Shown here: piece by piece, positions 24,338-33,595 of the stretch
Position numbering within the stretch: position 1 is the first letter of the stretch
How the letters are laid out: every line of letters starts with the position of its first letter
Assembly (NCBI GenBank): GCA_016124735.1
Contig: WGMZ01000031.1
Location: 1 to 52,146, forward strand
Origin: Bacteroidota bacterium
GTDB lineage: Bacteria; Bacteroidota; Bacteroidia; UBA8524
Length of the DNA: 52,146 nucleotides
Direction of reading: 5' to 3'
Position numbers and translations under genes: made by a program
Notes under the pieces: model-generated
Database searches by the model: none
Seen by the model: only the letters and a program-made list of their open reading frames with translations
What the model was told of the DNA's origin: nothing

Positions 24338-25879
24338 TCACCCACCCCACACTTCCTTATCCAGACTCCTGAAATGTATCGCCTCCGCGAGATGTTCCAT
24401 CTTGATATCAGTGCTTCCCGAAAGGTCAGCAATGGTGCGGCTTACTTTCAGAATACGATCATAGGCTCTGGCCGAAAGTCCGAGGCGTTCCATGGCTGTT
24501 TTCAATAATTTTTCACTTGCCTGATCAATCCGGCAAATTTCACGGACCTTATTGTTCGGCATCATTGCATTGCAATAAACTTCCCGCTGCTCGGAAAATC
24601 GCGATTGCTGTTTTTCTCTTGCCTGAATCACCCTTTCCCGAATTTGTTCACTGGAATCGGATTTTCTATCGGACGACAACTCATCAAATCCGACAGGGGT
24701 TACTTCAATGTGAATATCGATACGATCCAATAGTGGTCCGGATACCCTGCTCAAATATTTTTGTACGGTGCCCGGCGCACAAACACATTCCTTTTCTGGA
24801 TGATTGAAATATCCGCAGGGACATGGATTCATGCTTGCCACCAACATAAAACTAGCTGGATAATCAACCGATAGTTTCGCTCGGGAAACAGTCACTCTTC
24901 TTTCCTCCAGAGGTTGGCGCATGACTTCAAGAACCGTCCTTTTGAATTCAGGTAGCTCATCCAAAAACAAAACCCCATGGTGAGCCAATGAAATTTCTCC
25001 CGGTTGCGGGTTTCCGCCTCCTCCCACCAAGGCCACATCGCTTATTGTATGGTGCGGTGATCGAAAGGGTCGCTGAGAAATGAGTCCCACATGTTCGCCC
25101 AACCGTCCCGCTACTGAGTGAATTTTGGTCGTCTCTAACGCTTCATGCAAAGTCAGGGGTGGCAAAATGCTGGGTAGGCGTTTGGCGAGCATGGTTTTAC
25201 CCGCTCCCGGCGGACCAATCAAGACTACATTATGTCCGCCCGCCGCGGCAATTTCCAAAGCCCGTTTAATGTTCTCCTGTCCGCGCACATCGCTAAAATC
25301 TTCTTCAAAATCGTACGCACTTTCTTCAAACTGTTGGCGGGTATCGATGGTGAAACGTTCCAGCTCCACCCCATTGGCGAAAAAGTTCACCACATCATTT
25401 AAATGCTCTGCTCCCAACACTTCCAGATCAGCAACTATTGCCGCTTCCTTTGCATTTTGAACAGGTAAAATAAAGCCTTTGAATCCTTCCTTTTTCGCTT
25501 GAATCGCAATGGGTAGCGCTCCTCGAATAGGCTGCAGTCTGCCATCAAGCGATAATTCTCCCATGATCAGGTATTTCTCGATCTCCTCCGGCTCAATCTG
25601 CTCAGAGGCTGCCAATATTCCCATAGCAATTGTCAAGTCGTAAGATGAACCTTCTTTTCGCACATCCGCTGGAGCAAGATTAACCACGACCTTCTTTCTC
25701 GGGAATTTGAGCCCTGTGTTTTTGAAAGCGGTCTCAATGCGTAAATACGATTCCTTGATTGCATTGTCTGGTAAGCCTACCAGATGATACCCCACCACTC
25801 CATCACCGCAATTGACTTCCACGGTAATCGCCATTGCCGACACTCCAAAAACTGCACTTCCAAAACTTCGAACTAGCAT
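24338..25879 (-). CDS. comM: YifB/ComM family Mg-chelatase-like AAA+ ATPase
   Basis: At 513 residues this is the normal length. The N-terminal ChlI-like domain opens MLVRSFGSAVFGVSAM..VEV; the AAA+ core carries Walker A GPPGAGKTMLAKRL (about residue 222) and Walker B VLFLDELPEF. A zinc-finger-like insert, PCPCGYFNHPEKECVC, is typical, and the C-terminal helical domain SARAYDRILKVSRTIADL matches the family. ComM is a bidirectional helicase that drives branch migration during natural transformation in Vibrio and relatives; in Bacteroidota the role is not established. No competence genes are near. The gene is monocistronic by spacing. Confidence 0.92.
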   Translation of the reverse strand: MLVRSFGSAVFGVSAMAITVEVNCGDGVVGYHLVGLPDNAIKESYLRIETAFKNTGLKFPRKKVVVNLAPADVRKEGSSYDLTIAMGILAASEQIEPEEIEKYLIMGELSLDGRLQPIRGALPIAIQAKKEGFKGFILPVQNAKEAAIVADLEVLGAEHLNDVVNFFANGVELERFTIDTRQQFEESAYDFEEDFSDVRGQENIKRALEIAAAGGHNVVLIGPPGAGKTMLAKRLPSILPPLTLHEALETTKIHSVAGRLGEHVGLISQRPFRSPHHTISDVALVGGGGNPQPGEISLAHHGVLFLDELPEFKRTVLEVMRQPLEERRVTVSRAKLSVDYPASFMLVASMNPCPCGYFNHPEKECVCAPGTVQKYLSRVSGPLLDRIDIHIEVTPVGFDELSSDRKSDSSEQIRERVIQAREKQQSRFSEQREVYCNAMMPNNKVREICRIDQASEKLLKTAMERLGLSARAYDRILKVSRTIADLSGSTDIKMEHLAEAIHFRSLDKEVWGG

Positions 25880-25984
25880 AAGAGCAAGTTATAAAGGAGT
25901 CATCTTGACATCCAAGCACTGCTGGACCTTTTGACAGAACCCCGACAGAATTCGATAATGAATTGACAAAATTGTGACTTAAAC

Positions 25985-26929
25985 CTAAAGCCAACCTTTT
26001 CTGCGAAAGATGAAAAGGGTCGTTGCGCTGGATAAAATCATCAACCCGATGGCAAATGGGTACCCATCTTCCCAGTTAAGCTCAGGCATCATCCGGAAAT
26101 TCATTCCATAAATGCTGGCAATTAACGTAGGTGGCATAAAGATGACAGATACCAAAGTAAATATCTTGATGATTTTATTTTGCTCTATATTGATCAAACC
26201 CAGGAAAGTATCCTGCAGGTATTCCAGACGCTCAAAATTGAAGGCTGTATGTTCGAGCAAAGAGTTGACATCCTTGATGATGATTCGAAGCTTATCCTGT
26301 TCCGAAGCTTCAAACTTATCACTGCGAAGCATCGCCGAAACCACCCTTTGCTTGTCAAAAATGTTCTCACGCAAGGCCATGGTGAGCTCCTGAAATTCAG
26401 AAATACGCAAGAGCACATCCTCATTTACCCGCTTGTTGATTCCTAAACCTTTCGACAGGGACGCAATTTCACGCGAAATATGTTCAATCATGTCTGCATC
26501 CAAGTCAATCCTCGACTCGAATAAACTCAACATCACCTGAGCTCCATTATGCGAAAAAGAAGAGAGTTGCTTGATCTTCCGGACCGTATCAGCGAAACTC
26601 CTCAAGTCGCTGTCGCGGTATGTGAATAGAACCTGATTCTTTAAAAGAAAACTGACAGGATAATTTCGAAACTCGCTTCCTTCGGTCTGCAAGAAATTGG
26701 AGTTGGCAATGATACGCTCGCTGGTTTCTACATAGCGGGAAGAAGTCTCAATCTCCGTCTGCTCCTGCTCACTCATAAAGTTGACCAGGAATCGGGTTTC
26801 CACTTCCGCAACCTGCGTGGGTGTTGGGTCCTGAAGGTCAATCCAGATGGCTTCCTGAAGATCATCCGCCTCGGACAAGCTTTCCAGCTTCTGCGTGTAA
26901 CGCTCTCCCTTTCTTAAGACCCGGATCAT
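25985..26929 (-). CDS. corA: CorA-type magnesium/cobalt transporter
   Basis: The 314-residue protein has a cytoplasmic N-terminal domain, a long stalk helix and two C-terminal membrane helices (about residues 255-277 and 288-308). The channel signature YGMNF, diagnostic of CorA, is at the end of the first helix (PTLIASIYGMNFRMM), and the tail FIFRRKGWL is basic as expected. It forms a pentameric inner-membrane channel for Mg2+ and Co2+. It lies 9 bp after the Ldh gene on the same strand, so it may be carried on the same transcript. Confidence 0.93.
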   Translation of the reverse strand: MIRVLRKGERYTQKLESLSEADDLQEAIWIDLQDPTPTQVAEVETRFLVNFMSEQEQTEIETSSRYVETSERIIANSNFLQTEGSEFRNYPVSFLLKNQVLFTYRDSDLRSFADTVRKIKQLSSFSHNGAQVMLSLFESRIDLDADMIEHISREIASLSKGLGINKRVNEDVLLRISEFQELTMALRENIFDKQRVVSAMLRSDKFEASEQDKLRIIIKDVNSLLEHTAFNFERLEYLQDTFLGLINIEQNKIIKIFTLVSVIFMPPTLIASIYGMNFRMMPELNWEDGYPFAIGLMILSSATTLFIFRRKGWL

Positions 26930-26938
26930 GCAGGTAAA

Positions 26939-28021
26939 TTACAGACTTAAACCGAATTTGCCGGCCAATCCTTCCAAATCTTTTACAACAGCCTCCACAA
27001 GAGGAATCCCATTCACTTTTCTATCGGTCTGTAAGGCAGCTTCCGGTTCTCCGGGAATTATAACTGGCACACCTGGGTCTTTTCTTTCTGCCTTTTGAAA
27101 TCTATTAATCCACTGCTCCATGGACTTGAAATAATCTTCTTTCGGGCGAAATGCATCCACACGCAGAACCCCAAAGAAATGACCCAGGCCTTTTCCAGGC
27201 AAATCTGGCTGAACTGGAAGAAAGCTCACAAAAGGAGGCACCCAGGGACCAAAATTAGCTCCACTCAGCACTCCGCTGAACAAATCGACCACCGCAGAAA
27301 GGGCGTAGCCTTTATGGCTTCCATTGTCAACCGTGCTACCCAGAGTAAGGAGTGAACCTCCCTTTTTCAATTCGTTGGGATCACTGCTCACTTCTCCGTT
27401 TCTGCCTTGAACCCAGGTGTCTGGAATTTTCTTGCCGGTGCGTTGAGCAATTTCCAGCTTTCCATTGGCAGCCGCAGCGGTAGCTAAATCTGCAACAAAT
27501 GGAGCGTGTCCCTTGGCTGGCCAGGCGAAACACATGGGATTCGTACCCAACATTCTTTCGATGGAATGTGTCGGCGCAACCAATGGACTCGCATTGGTCA
27601 TGGCTATGCCGATCATGTCTTCTTCCAGGGCCATCATCGCGTGGTAGGCCGCAATGCCAAAATGGTTGGAATTTTCGACAGCCACCCAGCCACTTCCCAC
27701 ATTCCTTGCCTTCTCCATCGCAATCTTCATTGCATACGGACCGCTAACCAGCCCGAGGGCTTCATCGGCATCAAGAGTAGCCGTAGATGGTGTTTCATGC
27801 ACTACTCTCATGTCCGGTTTGGTTCTGACACGTTCTGCTTCATGCAATCGAACGTACCCCGACAAACGAGCCACTCCATGGGAGTCAATTCCGCGCAAAT
27901 CTGCACAAATCAAAACATCTGCTGCCTGAATAGCGTCCTCATTTGAACATCCAATCTTGCGAAATACCTTTTCAGCGAAGCTTCTGAGTTGTGCTTCACT
28001 ATACACCTGCATTGCACTCAT
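26939..28021 (-). CDS. Ldh-family malate/L-lactate/2-hydroxyacid dehydrogenase
   Basis: The 360-residue protein belongs to the NAD(P)-dependent Ldh_2 family (malate/ureidoglycolate/L-sulfolactate type), not the classical LDH fold. Typical text includes DLRGIDSHGVARLSGYV with the catalytic histidine (about residue 51), VENSNHFGIAAYHAMMA, and DLATAAAANGKLEIA. Substrate cannot be fixed from sequence. The start abuts the stop of the upstream CCG-domain gene with no spacing (TAA then ATG), so the pair is a tightly coupled unit. A second ATG three codons in is also possible. Confidence 0.88.
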   Translation of the reverse strand: MSAMQVYSEAQLRSFAEKVFRKIGCSNEDAIQAADVLICADLRGIDSHGVARLSGYVRLHEAERVRTKPDMRVVHETPSTATLDADEALGLVSGPYAMKIAMEKARNVGSGWVAVENSNHFGIAAYHAMMALEEDMIGIAMTNASPLVAPTHSIERMLGTNPMCFAWPAKGHAPFVADLATAAAANGKLEIAQRTGKKIPDTWVQGRNGEVSSDPNELKKGGSLLTLGSTVDNGSHKGYALSAVVDLFSGVLSGANFGPWVPPFVSFLPVQPDLPGKGLGHFFGVLRVDAFRPKEDYFKSMEQWINRFQKAERKDPGVPVIIPGEPEAALQTDRKVNGIPLVEAVVKDLEGLAGKFGLSL

Positions 28022-28744
28022 TTATAACATACTTTCAGCGAGTAAATCAATGAAATGAAGTACCCGCACTGGATAAGAATTCATTTTAATTATGGAATCA
28101 AGGTGAATCAGACAGGCTGTATCTGTGCTTACCAAATAATCTACTTTGGCCTCTTCGGCTAATTCGAGTTTACGTTTTCCAAACGTTACAGAATTTTTTT
28201 CATCCCGAAGAGAAAATATTCCTCCGAATCCACAGCACTGCTCTTGTTCATCCAATTCAACCCAGTTCAAACCTTCAATCCGGTCCAGAAGTTTTCTTGG
28301 ACCTTCTTTTATCTTGCATTCCCTGACCGCCTGACATGAGTCCATCCATGCGATTCGCGCATTGGATTTAAACCGGAGCCCATTAAGATCGACTTTATCA
28401 GTTAAAAGTTCAGTGAACTCCAACAGATTTTTTTGCAATTGTTTGCATTGATTGTGGACCACAGAATTGTGAAAAAGCTTACTGTAATCGTTGCGCACCA
28501 TTCCGGTGCAGGCTCCTCCGATTCCAACAGTTGGACGGTCCTTGTGAAATTCCGTGATGAACTTTTCGCCGACTTCCTTTGCCTGGTCCCAGTGACCTGC
28601 ATTGTAAGCCGCCATCCCGCAACAAGTCTGATCTGTATTGTAATGCACCTTGCATCCGGCAGCTTCCAGAATACGCACCATATTTCTGGCCGTTTCCGGA
28701 TGGAATTGATCTACATAACAAGGCACAAACAAATCGACCTGCAT
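28022..28744 (-). CDS. CCG-domain Fe-S protein, LutA/YkgE-like
   Basis: The 240-residue protein has two cysteine-rich CCG domains of the heterodisulfide reductase B type: CGMAAYNAGHWDQA preceded by CC at residues ~38-39, and EQCCGFGGIFSLRDEKN near residue 178, plus DSCQAVREC between them. This is the layout of LutA/YkgE, a subunit of lactate oxidation complexes, or of the GlcF-like glycolate oxidase. lutB and lutC are not present here. Instead an Ldh-family dehydrogenase starts directly after it, suggesting electrons from a 2-hydroxyacid may pass between the two; that is inference. The start at ATG 28744 is clear. Confidence 0.87.
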   Translation of the reverse strand: MQVDLFVPCYVDQFHPETARNMVRILEAAGCKVHYNTDQTCCGMAAYNAGHWDQAKEVGEKFITEFHKDRPTVGIGGACTGMVRNDYSKLFHNSVVHNQCKQLQKNLLEFTELLTDKVDLNGLRFKSNARIAWMDSCQAVRECKIKEGPRKLLDRIEGLNWVELDEQEQCCGFGGIFSLRDEKNSVTFGKRKLELAEEAKVDYLVSTDTACLIHLDSIIKMNSYPVRVLHFIDLLAESML

Positions 28745-28796
28745 GGCTGCAAATTAAAGGAAAAGTACCTGCTCATTTCATGTCGGAAGTCATTTC

Positions 28797-28827
28797 TAAA
28801 AAAAAAGGGAGACCGAAGCCCCCCTTT
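28797..28827 (-). terminator. Strong intrinsic terminator with a UUCG tetraloop
   Basis: Read on the minus strand, a ten-pair stem (AAAGGGGGGC with GTCTCCCTTT, two G-T wobbles) closes a TTCG loop with a C-G pair, and a run of about ten T follows. It ends the CHRD-protein transcript, whose stop is at 28848. Confidence 0.9.
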
Positions 28828-28847
28828 GGATGATATAAACCAGTCTA

Positions 28848-30683
28848 CTACTGCTTTTGTACTTTAAATGTTTTCACTCCTTTAGGACTGATTACCTGGA
28901 GGAAATACACGCCTACTTTGCAGGCATTGAGATCAACTTGCCCTGACTGAATCATCTCGCCAGCGGCAATTTCTTTTCCGGTCACATCCACCACGCGGTA
29001 TTGTATTGCTTCGGAAGTTTCTATGTTCAACACATTTCTGGTTGGGTTAGGATAGATACGAATCTCGCCCGGTTGAGGCATTGCAATTCCGGTCGGATCT
29101 GCCGGTGCCATACCGCATTTAGAGCTGCGTTCAATCTGACCTCTGATTTCACCATTTGCGAACATGTCGGTATGAATATTGAGATACATCATACCGTTTC
29201 TTAGATCCGTTGCTTGTTGTGGATCCGAAATCATCTCATATCCCATAGCCATATCGTTCATGCCTGTTTTCATAAACCAGTCGCTCAGATTGAATGTAAC
29301 TGCTCCGTCGATTCCCCGTGCCCCGGTATGAATATGCGCACCGGTAATCTTTCCGCTCAGACCCGTTACATTTACGGCCACGAACATATTCGATTGATCT
29401 CGGTCAACGGATACGAAACCAATTCCCCGTGCCGCAGAACCTACATGCGCAGTTTCTTGCAAAGCATCCAATTCAATTGGGTAACCTTCTCGTAAGTAAC
29501 GATATACCTGGCCACGGATTTCTCCATTTGGATTCAATGCGGTGTGCACATTAAGGTATACCTCTCCGGAGAGCATTTTACTAATAAAATCAGGATTGAT
29601 TTCTGCTCCGCTTACCACTCCCGTGATAATATTTCCAGTGACAAAAGGGGTTAGACTTACCAGAACATTTCCGCTTGTTCCCATGGCTCCGTCGTGTAAA
29701 TGAGCTCCTGTGATATCGCCAGACATTCCGGATACCTGAATCAAAAAATGGAGAGAGTCCAACCCCTGATACAAATGGAAATGTGCCACACCATGCGGAT
29801 CATTCATTCCCATCACCATTGAAGTTTCCTGTGCTTTATCTAAAACGGCATCAAATCCAAGCGTTGGCAGTTTGGCAATTTGACCACGAATTTCACCTGC
29901 GGGGTTCATTGAAGTGTGCAGATTTATATAAGCCATGCCACTCATTAATGAATCCACCAAGCCGGGAGTCACTTCTTTCATGCCATGAATTCTATTTCCG
30001 TCTATCAAATCAGTGAGACTTAATATAACAGGTCCGGACATTCCTTCAGCAGCCCAGTGAATATGTGCACCGGTAGGATTTTCAGAGAGACTGTCGGCAA
30101 TCACTTCAATCCAAAGCCATTTCTTGTCGCGACTTGCTTTCATAACAGCAAGTCCTGTTGCCATTGAGCCCATTACTCCATCTGTTTCCTGTGAGGTAGT
30201 CAAGAAAGAATAATAGCCAAAATCCGTTTCAGCCATAACCTGGCCACGGATTTCGCCATTTGGATTTGATGCGGTGTGAAGATTCAGATAGGTATTACCG
30301 CTCAACATATCTGCAATAAGGGCCGGATTGAGGTCATTCCCTGTAACCATCCCATAGATTTGTTCCTTGTCTATGTCACCACTCAAATTGACAAGCACAT
30401 CTCCATTCATTCCCATGGCTCCATGATGAATGTGAATACCGTTTGCATCTCCGCTCAACCCAAACCAACTCAGGCGCACACATAGCGTATCTCTGGTTTC
30501 ATTTAGATAGAGGGTTGCAATACCATTTCCATCTGTGGTTACAGCTGGAACTTCCTGGTCGCCACTGAGGTGAGCAGTAAATAAGATCTTAGGGCCCAGA
30601 TGAGAGGCGAATGTTGAAGTTGCTACAATAAATGCCAGCAACAGTAGGTACATTTTCTTCATAATTGACATTGTTTCCTTCAT
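28848..30683 (-). CDS. Four-CHRD-domain secreted protein with T9SS sorting domain
   Basis: The 611-residue protein has a signal peptide (MKKMYLLLLAFIVATSTFAS) and four CHRD repeats beginning at about residues 33, 155, 280 and 400. Each shows the family core 'GaHIH.G..G..G.vlv.L' and ends '..YlNlHT..nPnGEIRGQv'. A C-terminal type IX sorting domain starts at IRIYPNPTRNVLNIE and ends KTFKVQKQ. CHRD domains occur in chordin and in bacterial extracellular proteins; no activity is established, though their paired histidines suggest metal binding. The start could be any of three close Met codons (30683, 30671, 30662). The lower flank has a strong terminator, so this is probably a single-gene transcript or the end of the dsbD-gmhA one. 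Confidence 0.88.
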   Translation of the reverse strand: MKETMSIMKKMYLLLLAFIVATSTFASHLGPKILFTAHLSGDQEVPAVTTDGNGIATLYLNETRDTLCVRLSWFGLSGDANGIHIHHGAMGMNGDVLVNLSGDIDKEQIYGMVTGNDLNPALIADMLSGNTYLNLHTASNPNGEIRGQVMAETDFGYYSFLTTSQETDGVMGSMATGLAVMKASRDKKWLWIEVIADSLSENPTGAHIHWAAEGMSGPVILSLTDLIDGNRIHGMKEVTPGLVDSLMSGMAYINLHTSMNPAGEIRGQIAKLPTLGFDAVLDKAQETSMVMGMNDPHGVAHFHLYQGLDSLHFLIQVSGMSGDITGAHLHDGAMGTSGNVLVSLTPFVTGNIITGVVSGAEINPDFISKMLSGEVYLNVHTALNPNGEIRGQVYRYLREGYPIELDALQETAHVGSAARGIGFVSVDRDQSNMFVAVNVTGLSGKITGAHIHTGARGIDGAVTFNLSDWFMKTGMNDMAMGYEMISDPQQATDLRNGMMYLNIHTDMFANGEIRGQIERSSKCGMAPADPTGIAMPQPGEIRIYPNPTRNVLNIETSEAIQYRVVDVTGKEIAAGEMIQSGQVDLNACKVGVYFLQVISPKGVKTFKVQKQ

Positions 30684-30722
30684 ATACGGAAGGATGTCAA
30701 TCCTGGTTTTTCAAAAATGAAA

Positions 30723-31295
30723 TTATTTGGAAATCGAGGTTTCGATGTAGTCTATTAGAGCATGAATCACCTTGATATGAATTTCCTGCGCACGGTCCGC
30801 ATAGTCGCTGTGCGGCGCCCGGATTTCAATATCTGCCATTTGGGAAATCTTCCCCCCATCTTTTCCTGTCAGTGCTATGGTGTGCATCCCCTTTGCCCTG
30901 GCCGCTTCAATAGCAAGGATTACATTTTTTGAATTCCCACTGGTAGAGATGGCCAGCAATACATCCTCTTTCCTACCAAGACCTTCCACATATCTTGAAA
31001 ACACCCGATCGAATCCATAGTCGTTGCCTACGCAACTCATGTGAGATGGATCGGAGATAGATACTGCCGCCAGTGCCGGACGATCATCCCGGTAGCGACC
31101 ACTCAATTCCTCTGCAAAATGCATTGCATCGCACATGGATCCGCCGTTTCCACAGGAAATAATTTTTCCGCCGTTTTGCAGGCTATTTACCATGGCGGCA
31201 CCCGCGTTTTCTATCGCGAGCATATTTGCATCATCCGAAAGAAAAGCTTCCAGTGTTTTTTGTGCTTCAGTAAAATGTTGGCGGATACGGTTCAC
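30723..31295 (-). CDS. gmhA: D-sedoheptulose 7-phosphate isomerase (SIS domain)
   Basis: The 190-residue SIS-domain protein matches GmhA in length and key text: [21 protein letters not shown] (residues ~46-66), [16 protein letters not shown] and the zinc-binding [15 protein letters not shown] at the C-terminus. It converts sedoheptulose 7-phosphate to D-glycero-D-manno-heptose 7-phosphate, first step to the heptose of lipopolysaccharide. The start is GTG at 31295 and shares its G with the TAG stop of the upstream DsbD-type gene. No other heptose genes are near. A Met-Cys pair replaces the more usual Ala-Ala after GGS, a small deviation. Confidence 0.88.
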   Translation of the reverse strand: MNRIRQHFTEAQKTLEAFLSDDANMLAIENAGAAMVNSLQNGGKIISCGNGGSMCDAMHFAEELSGRYRDDRPALAAVSISDPSHMSCVGNDYGFDRVFSRYVEGLGRKEDVLLAISTSGNSKNVILAIEAARAKGMHTIALTGKDGGKISQMADIEIRAPHSDYADRAQEIHIKVIHALIDYIETSISK

Positions 31296-33454
31296 TATTT
31301 TTTTCGGGCATTAAAGGCGGCAACACCATCATCTATAAACTTAGCAAATCCTTCCGGATCATTTTTATATCCATTGAATTTACTCAGAATCTTGCCTTCT
31401 TCATCCACAATGAAGTACATGGGTTGGGCATTCTCATCGAACTGCAATATTTCCCGGTCCAAATTCTGGTCTCCAACCGTTTTCATGGTTCTCCCATTCC
31501 TTTCGGACTTATACCACCTTTCTTCCGGAAGTTCTCTTTTTTCATCTGTATAAAGTGATACAATCACCACATCATCTTTCAATCGACGAGCAATTTCCGG
31601 GTTTGGCCAAACATCTTCTTCCATCTTTCTGCAATTGGCGCAAGAATGACCCGTAAAATCAAGGAAAGCCGGTTTACCCAGCTGCCGCACAGCATTGAGC
31701 CCCTGCTCGTAATCGAAGTATCCGGGCAGCCCTAAGGGAATATGAAGAATATCGGCATGAAGAATTGTGTCCTGTCCTGGCTGTACTTCCTGATGTTGTG
31801 TATTGTTTCCACCGCCACCCACAAAGTCCTGAGTAGTAAGTGGAGGCATGATTCCCGCCAATGGTTTTAATGGGGCTCCAAATAGTCCCGGGAAAATGTA
31901 AATCGCAAATGAGAACGACATGAGCGCAATAAAAAATCTACCTACAGATACATATTTCACTTCGCTGTCATGGGAGAATTTGAGTTTCCCCAGAAAATAA
32001 AATCCCATGAGTACAGCCAACATGATCCAGATGGATAAAAACACATCCCGATCAAGGATTCCCCAATGATAAGCCAGGTCGGCCTGAGAGAAAAATTTAA
32101 GAGCCAATCCAATTTCCAGGAATCCAAAAAATACTTTTACAGAATTTAACCAGCCACCCGATTTCGGCAATTTGTTCATCAGGCCCGGGAAGAAGGCAAA
32201 CAAGACAAAAGGCAATGCAAATGAGATAGAGAATCCAAGCAAAGCTGCTAATGGACGAACAATCTCTCCATTCTCGGCTAAAATGGCAACAAACCCAACA
32301 ATTGGAACAGTGCAGGAGAAGGAAATCACCACCAATGTCAAGGCGATAAAAAATACGCCCACATATCCTCCTTTATCTGATTTTTGATCAATCCTATTGA
32401 CGAATGAACTAGGCAATACCAATTCAAAAGCACCGAGGAACGAGATCCCGAAAATCAGGAAGATGATGAAGAATAAAATATTTGGTAACCAATGAGTACT
32501 AATGGTATAGCCAAATGTTGCCCCGAAGAGTGATGAAAGTAACAGGCCAAAGGAAGTGTAGATGAAAACGATACTAAAGCCATAGAATAAAGCCATTTTG
32601 CGCGCCTGACCTTTTTCGTGTCTTTTGGTAAAAAAGGCAACCGTCATTGGAAGCATGGGAAACACGCAAGGCGTCAATACTGCACCAAATCCAACAGCAA
32701 AACCCAGCAAGAACAGAGCAATAAGCCCTTTCTTTTTCAGATCGTCATCATCGTCCGTAGAGGCAGTGGGAGACACTGCTTTGCTGCTGTCTTGAGAAGC
32801 TTCCAAATCTTCGTCCGGAGTAGCTATTGTTTTTCGAGTCGTTGTATCAATCTCAGGATTTTCAGGCTCCGCAGGCGGTTTAGTTGGAGTTGGCTCCTCC
32901 ACAATCTGATTTTGCTTTTTATTGTCTTCGACCGGAACAGGTTTAACCACCGGATTTACTTTCAGTCCTTTGAATTCAAAGGAAGGGTCAAAGTTTACGC
33001 AAGACTGATCTGAACAGGATTGAAAATAGAGTATTCCCTTGATAACCGGATCCTTCGCCAATATTTTCACTTTTTGACGGAACTCCGCCTTTTTATGAAA
33101 TATAGAAACTTCGCCTTCCCAAACATCATCGTATTTTTTATGAGCTCCAACCGGAATCAAGCCCCCAACTAACTCGAAACTCGGGTGTTTCTCAAATTCG
33201 ACTTCAGTTATTTGAGGGCCCAGGTTCGGGTCGAAATCATTCGAATACACATAAAATCCGTCCTGTATTGTCGTTTTAAAGAGTAATTCCACTACCTCAC
33301 CCACCGCAACCTCCGTTTTTGAAAAGGTATATGTCCAGGTTGGTTCCGGGATTTTCTGGGCCTCAGATTGTTGACCCATTAGTCCAAACAGCAAAAAGGC
33401 TAATACCTTATAGAGAGTTGGCAATCCTGTTTTTAGTCGTAAACTCTTCTTCAT
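31295..33454 (-). CDS. dsbD: DsbD-type protein-disulfide reductase
   Basis: From ATG 33454 the protein is 719 residues. A signal peptide leads to an N-terminal immunoglobulin-like DsbD domain (about residues 35-175), a low-complexity Pro/Thr/Asp linker (about 185-245), the transmembrane core with eight or nine helices (about 245-530) and a C-terminal thioredoxin domain (about 590-719). The redox cysteines are in [14 protein letters not shown] and [10 protein letters not shown] in the core and HSCANC in the thioredoxin domain. It carries reducing power from cytoplasmic thioredoxin across the inner membrane to periplasmic disulfides. It is coupled to gmhA by a one-base overlap. Confidence 0.93.
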   Translation of the reverse strand: MKKSLRLKTGLPTLYKVLAFLLFGLMGQQSEAQKIPEPTWTYTFSKTEVAVGEVVELLFKTTIQDGFYVYSNDFDPNLGPQITEVEFEKHPSFELVGGLIPVGAHKKYDDVWEGEVSIFHKKAEFRQKVKILAKDPVIKGILYFQSCSDQSCVNFDPSFEFKGLKVNPVVKPVPVEDNKKQNQIVEEPTPTKPPAEPENPEIDTTTRKTIATPDEDLEASQDSSKAVSPTASTDDDDDLKKKGLIALFLLGFAVGFGAVLTPCVFPMLPMTVAFFTKRHEKGQARKMALFYGFSIVFIYTSFGLLLSSLFGATFGYTISTHWLPNILFFIIFLIFGISFLGAFELVLPSSFVNRIDQKSDKGGYVGVFFIALTLVVISFSCTVPIVGFVAILAENGEIVRPLAALLGFSISFALPFVLFAFFPGLMNKLPKSGGWLNSVKVFFGFLEIGLALKFFSQADLAYHWGILDRDVFLSIWIMLAVLMGFYFLGKLKFSHDSEVKYVSVGRFFIALMSFSFAIYIFPGLFGAPLKPLAGIMPPLTTQDFVGGGGNNTQHQEVQPGQDTILHADILHIPLGLPGYFDYEQGLNAVRQLGKPAFLDFTGHSCANCRKMEEDVWPNPEIARRLKDDVVIVSLYTDEKRELPEERWYKSERNGRTMKTVGDQNLDREILQFDENAQPMYFIVDEEGKILSKFNGYKNDPEGFAKFIDDGVAAFNARKK

Positions 33455-33566
33455 CCGCGACAAATTTAACTTTTTATAAAAAGGATGGAATTATTTTCAA
33501 TACACCCCGTGCATATTCCTGTGTATAAGTGAAAAACCCAAGGGTTCCTGACACATTCGATATCAA

Positions 33567-33574
33567 TAGCTTTG
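33567..33574 (+). promoter_or_regulatory. Predicted -7 box of the glucosaminidase gene
   Basis: TAGCTTTG matches TAnnTTTG exactly, 21 bases before the ATG at 33596; the -33 position has TTC rather than TTG. Confidence 0.4.
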
Positions 33575-33595
33575 CCAAAAGCGTTTTGTATCTGT

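Noticed and set aside
26939-28744. lutABC lactate operon
   Set aside because: Only a LutA-like gene is present; no LutB or LutC, and the neighbour is an Ldh_2-type enzyme.
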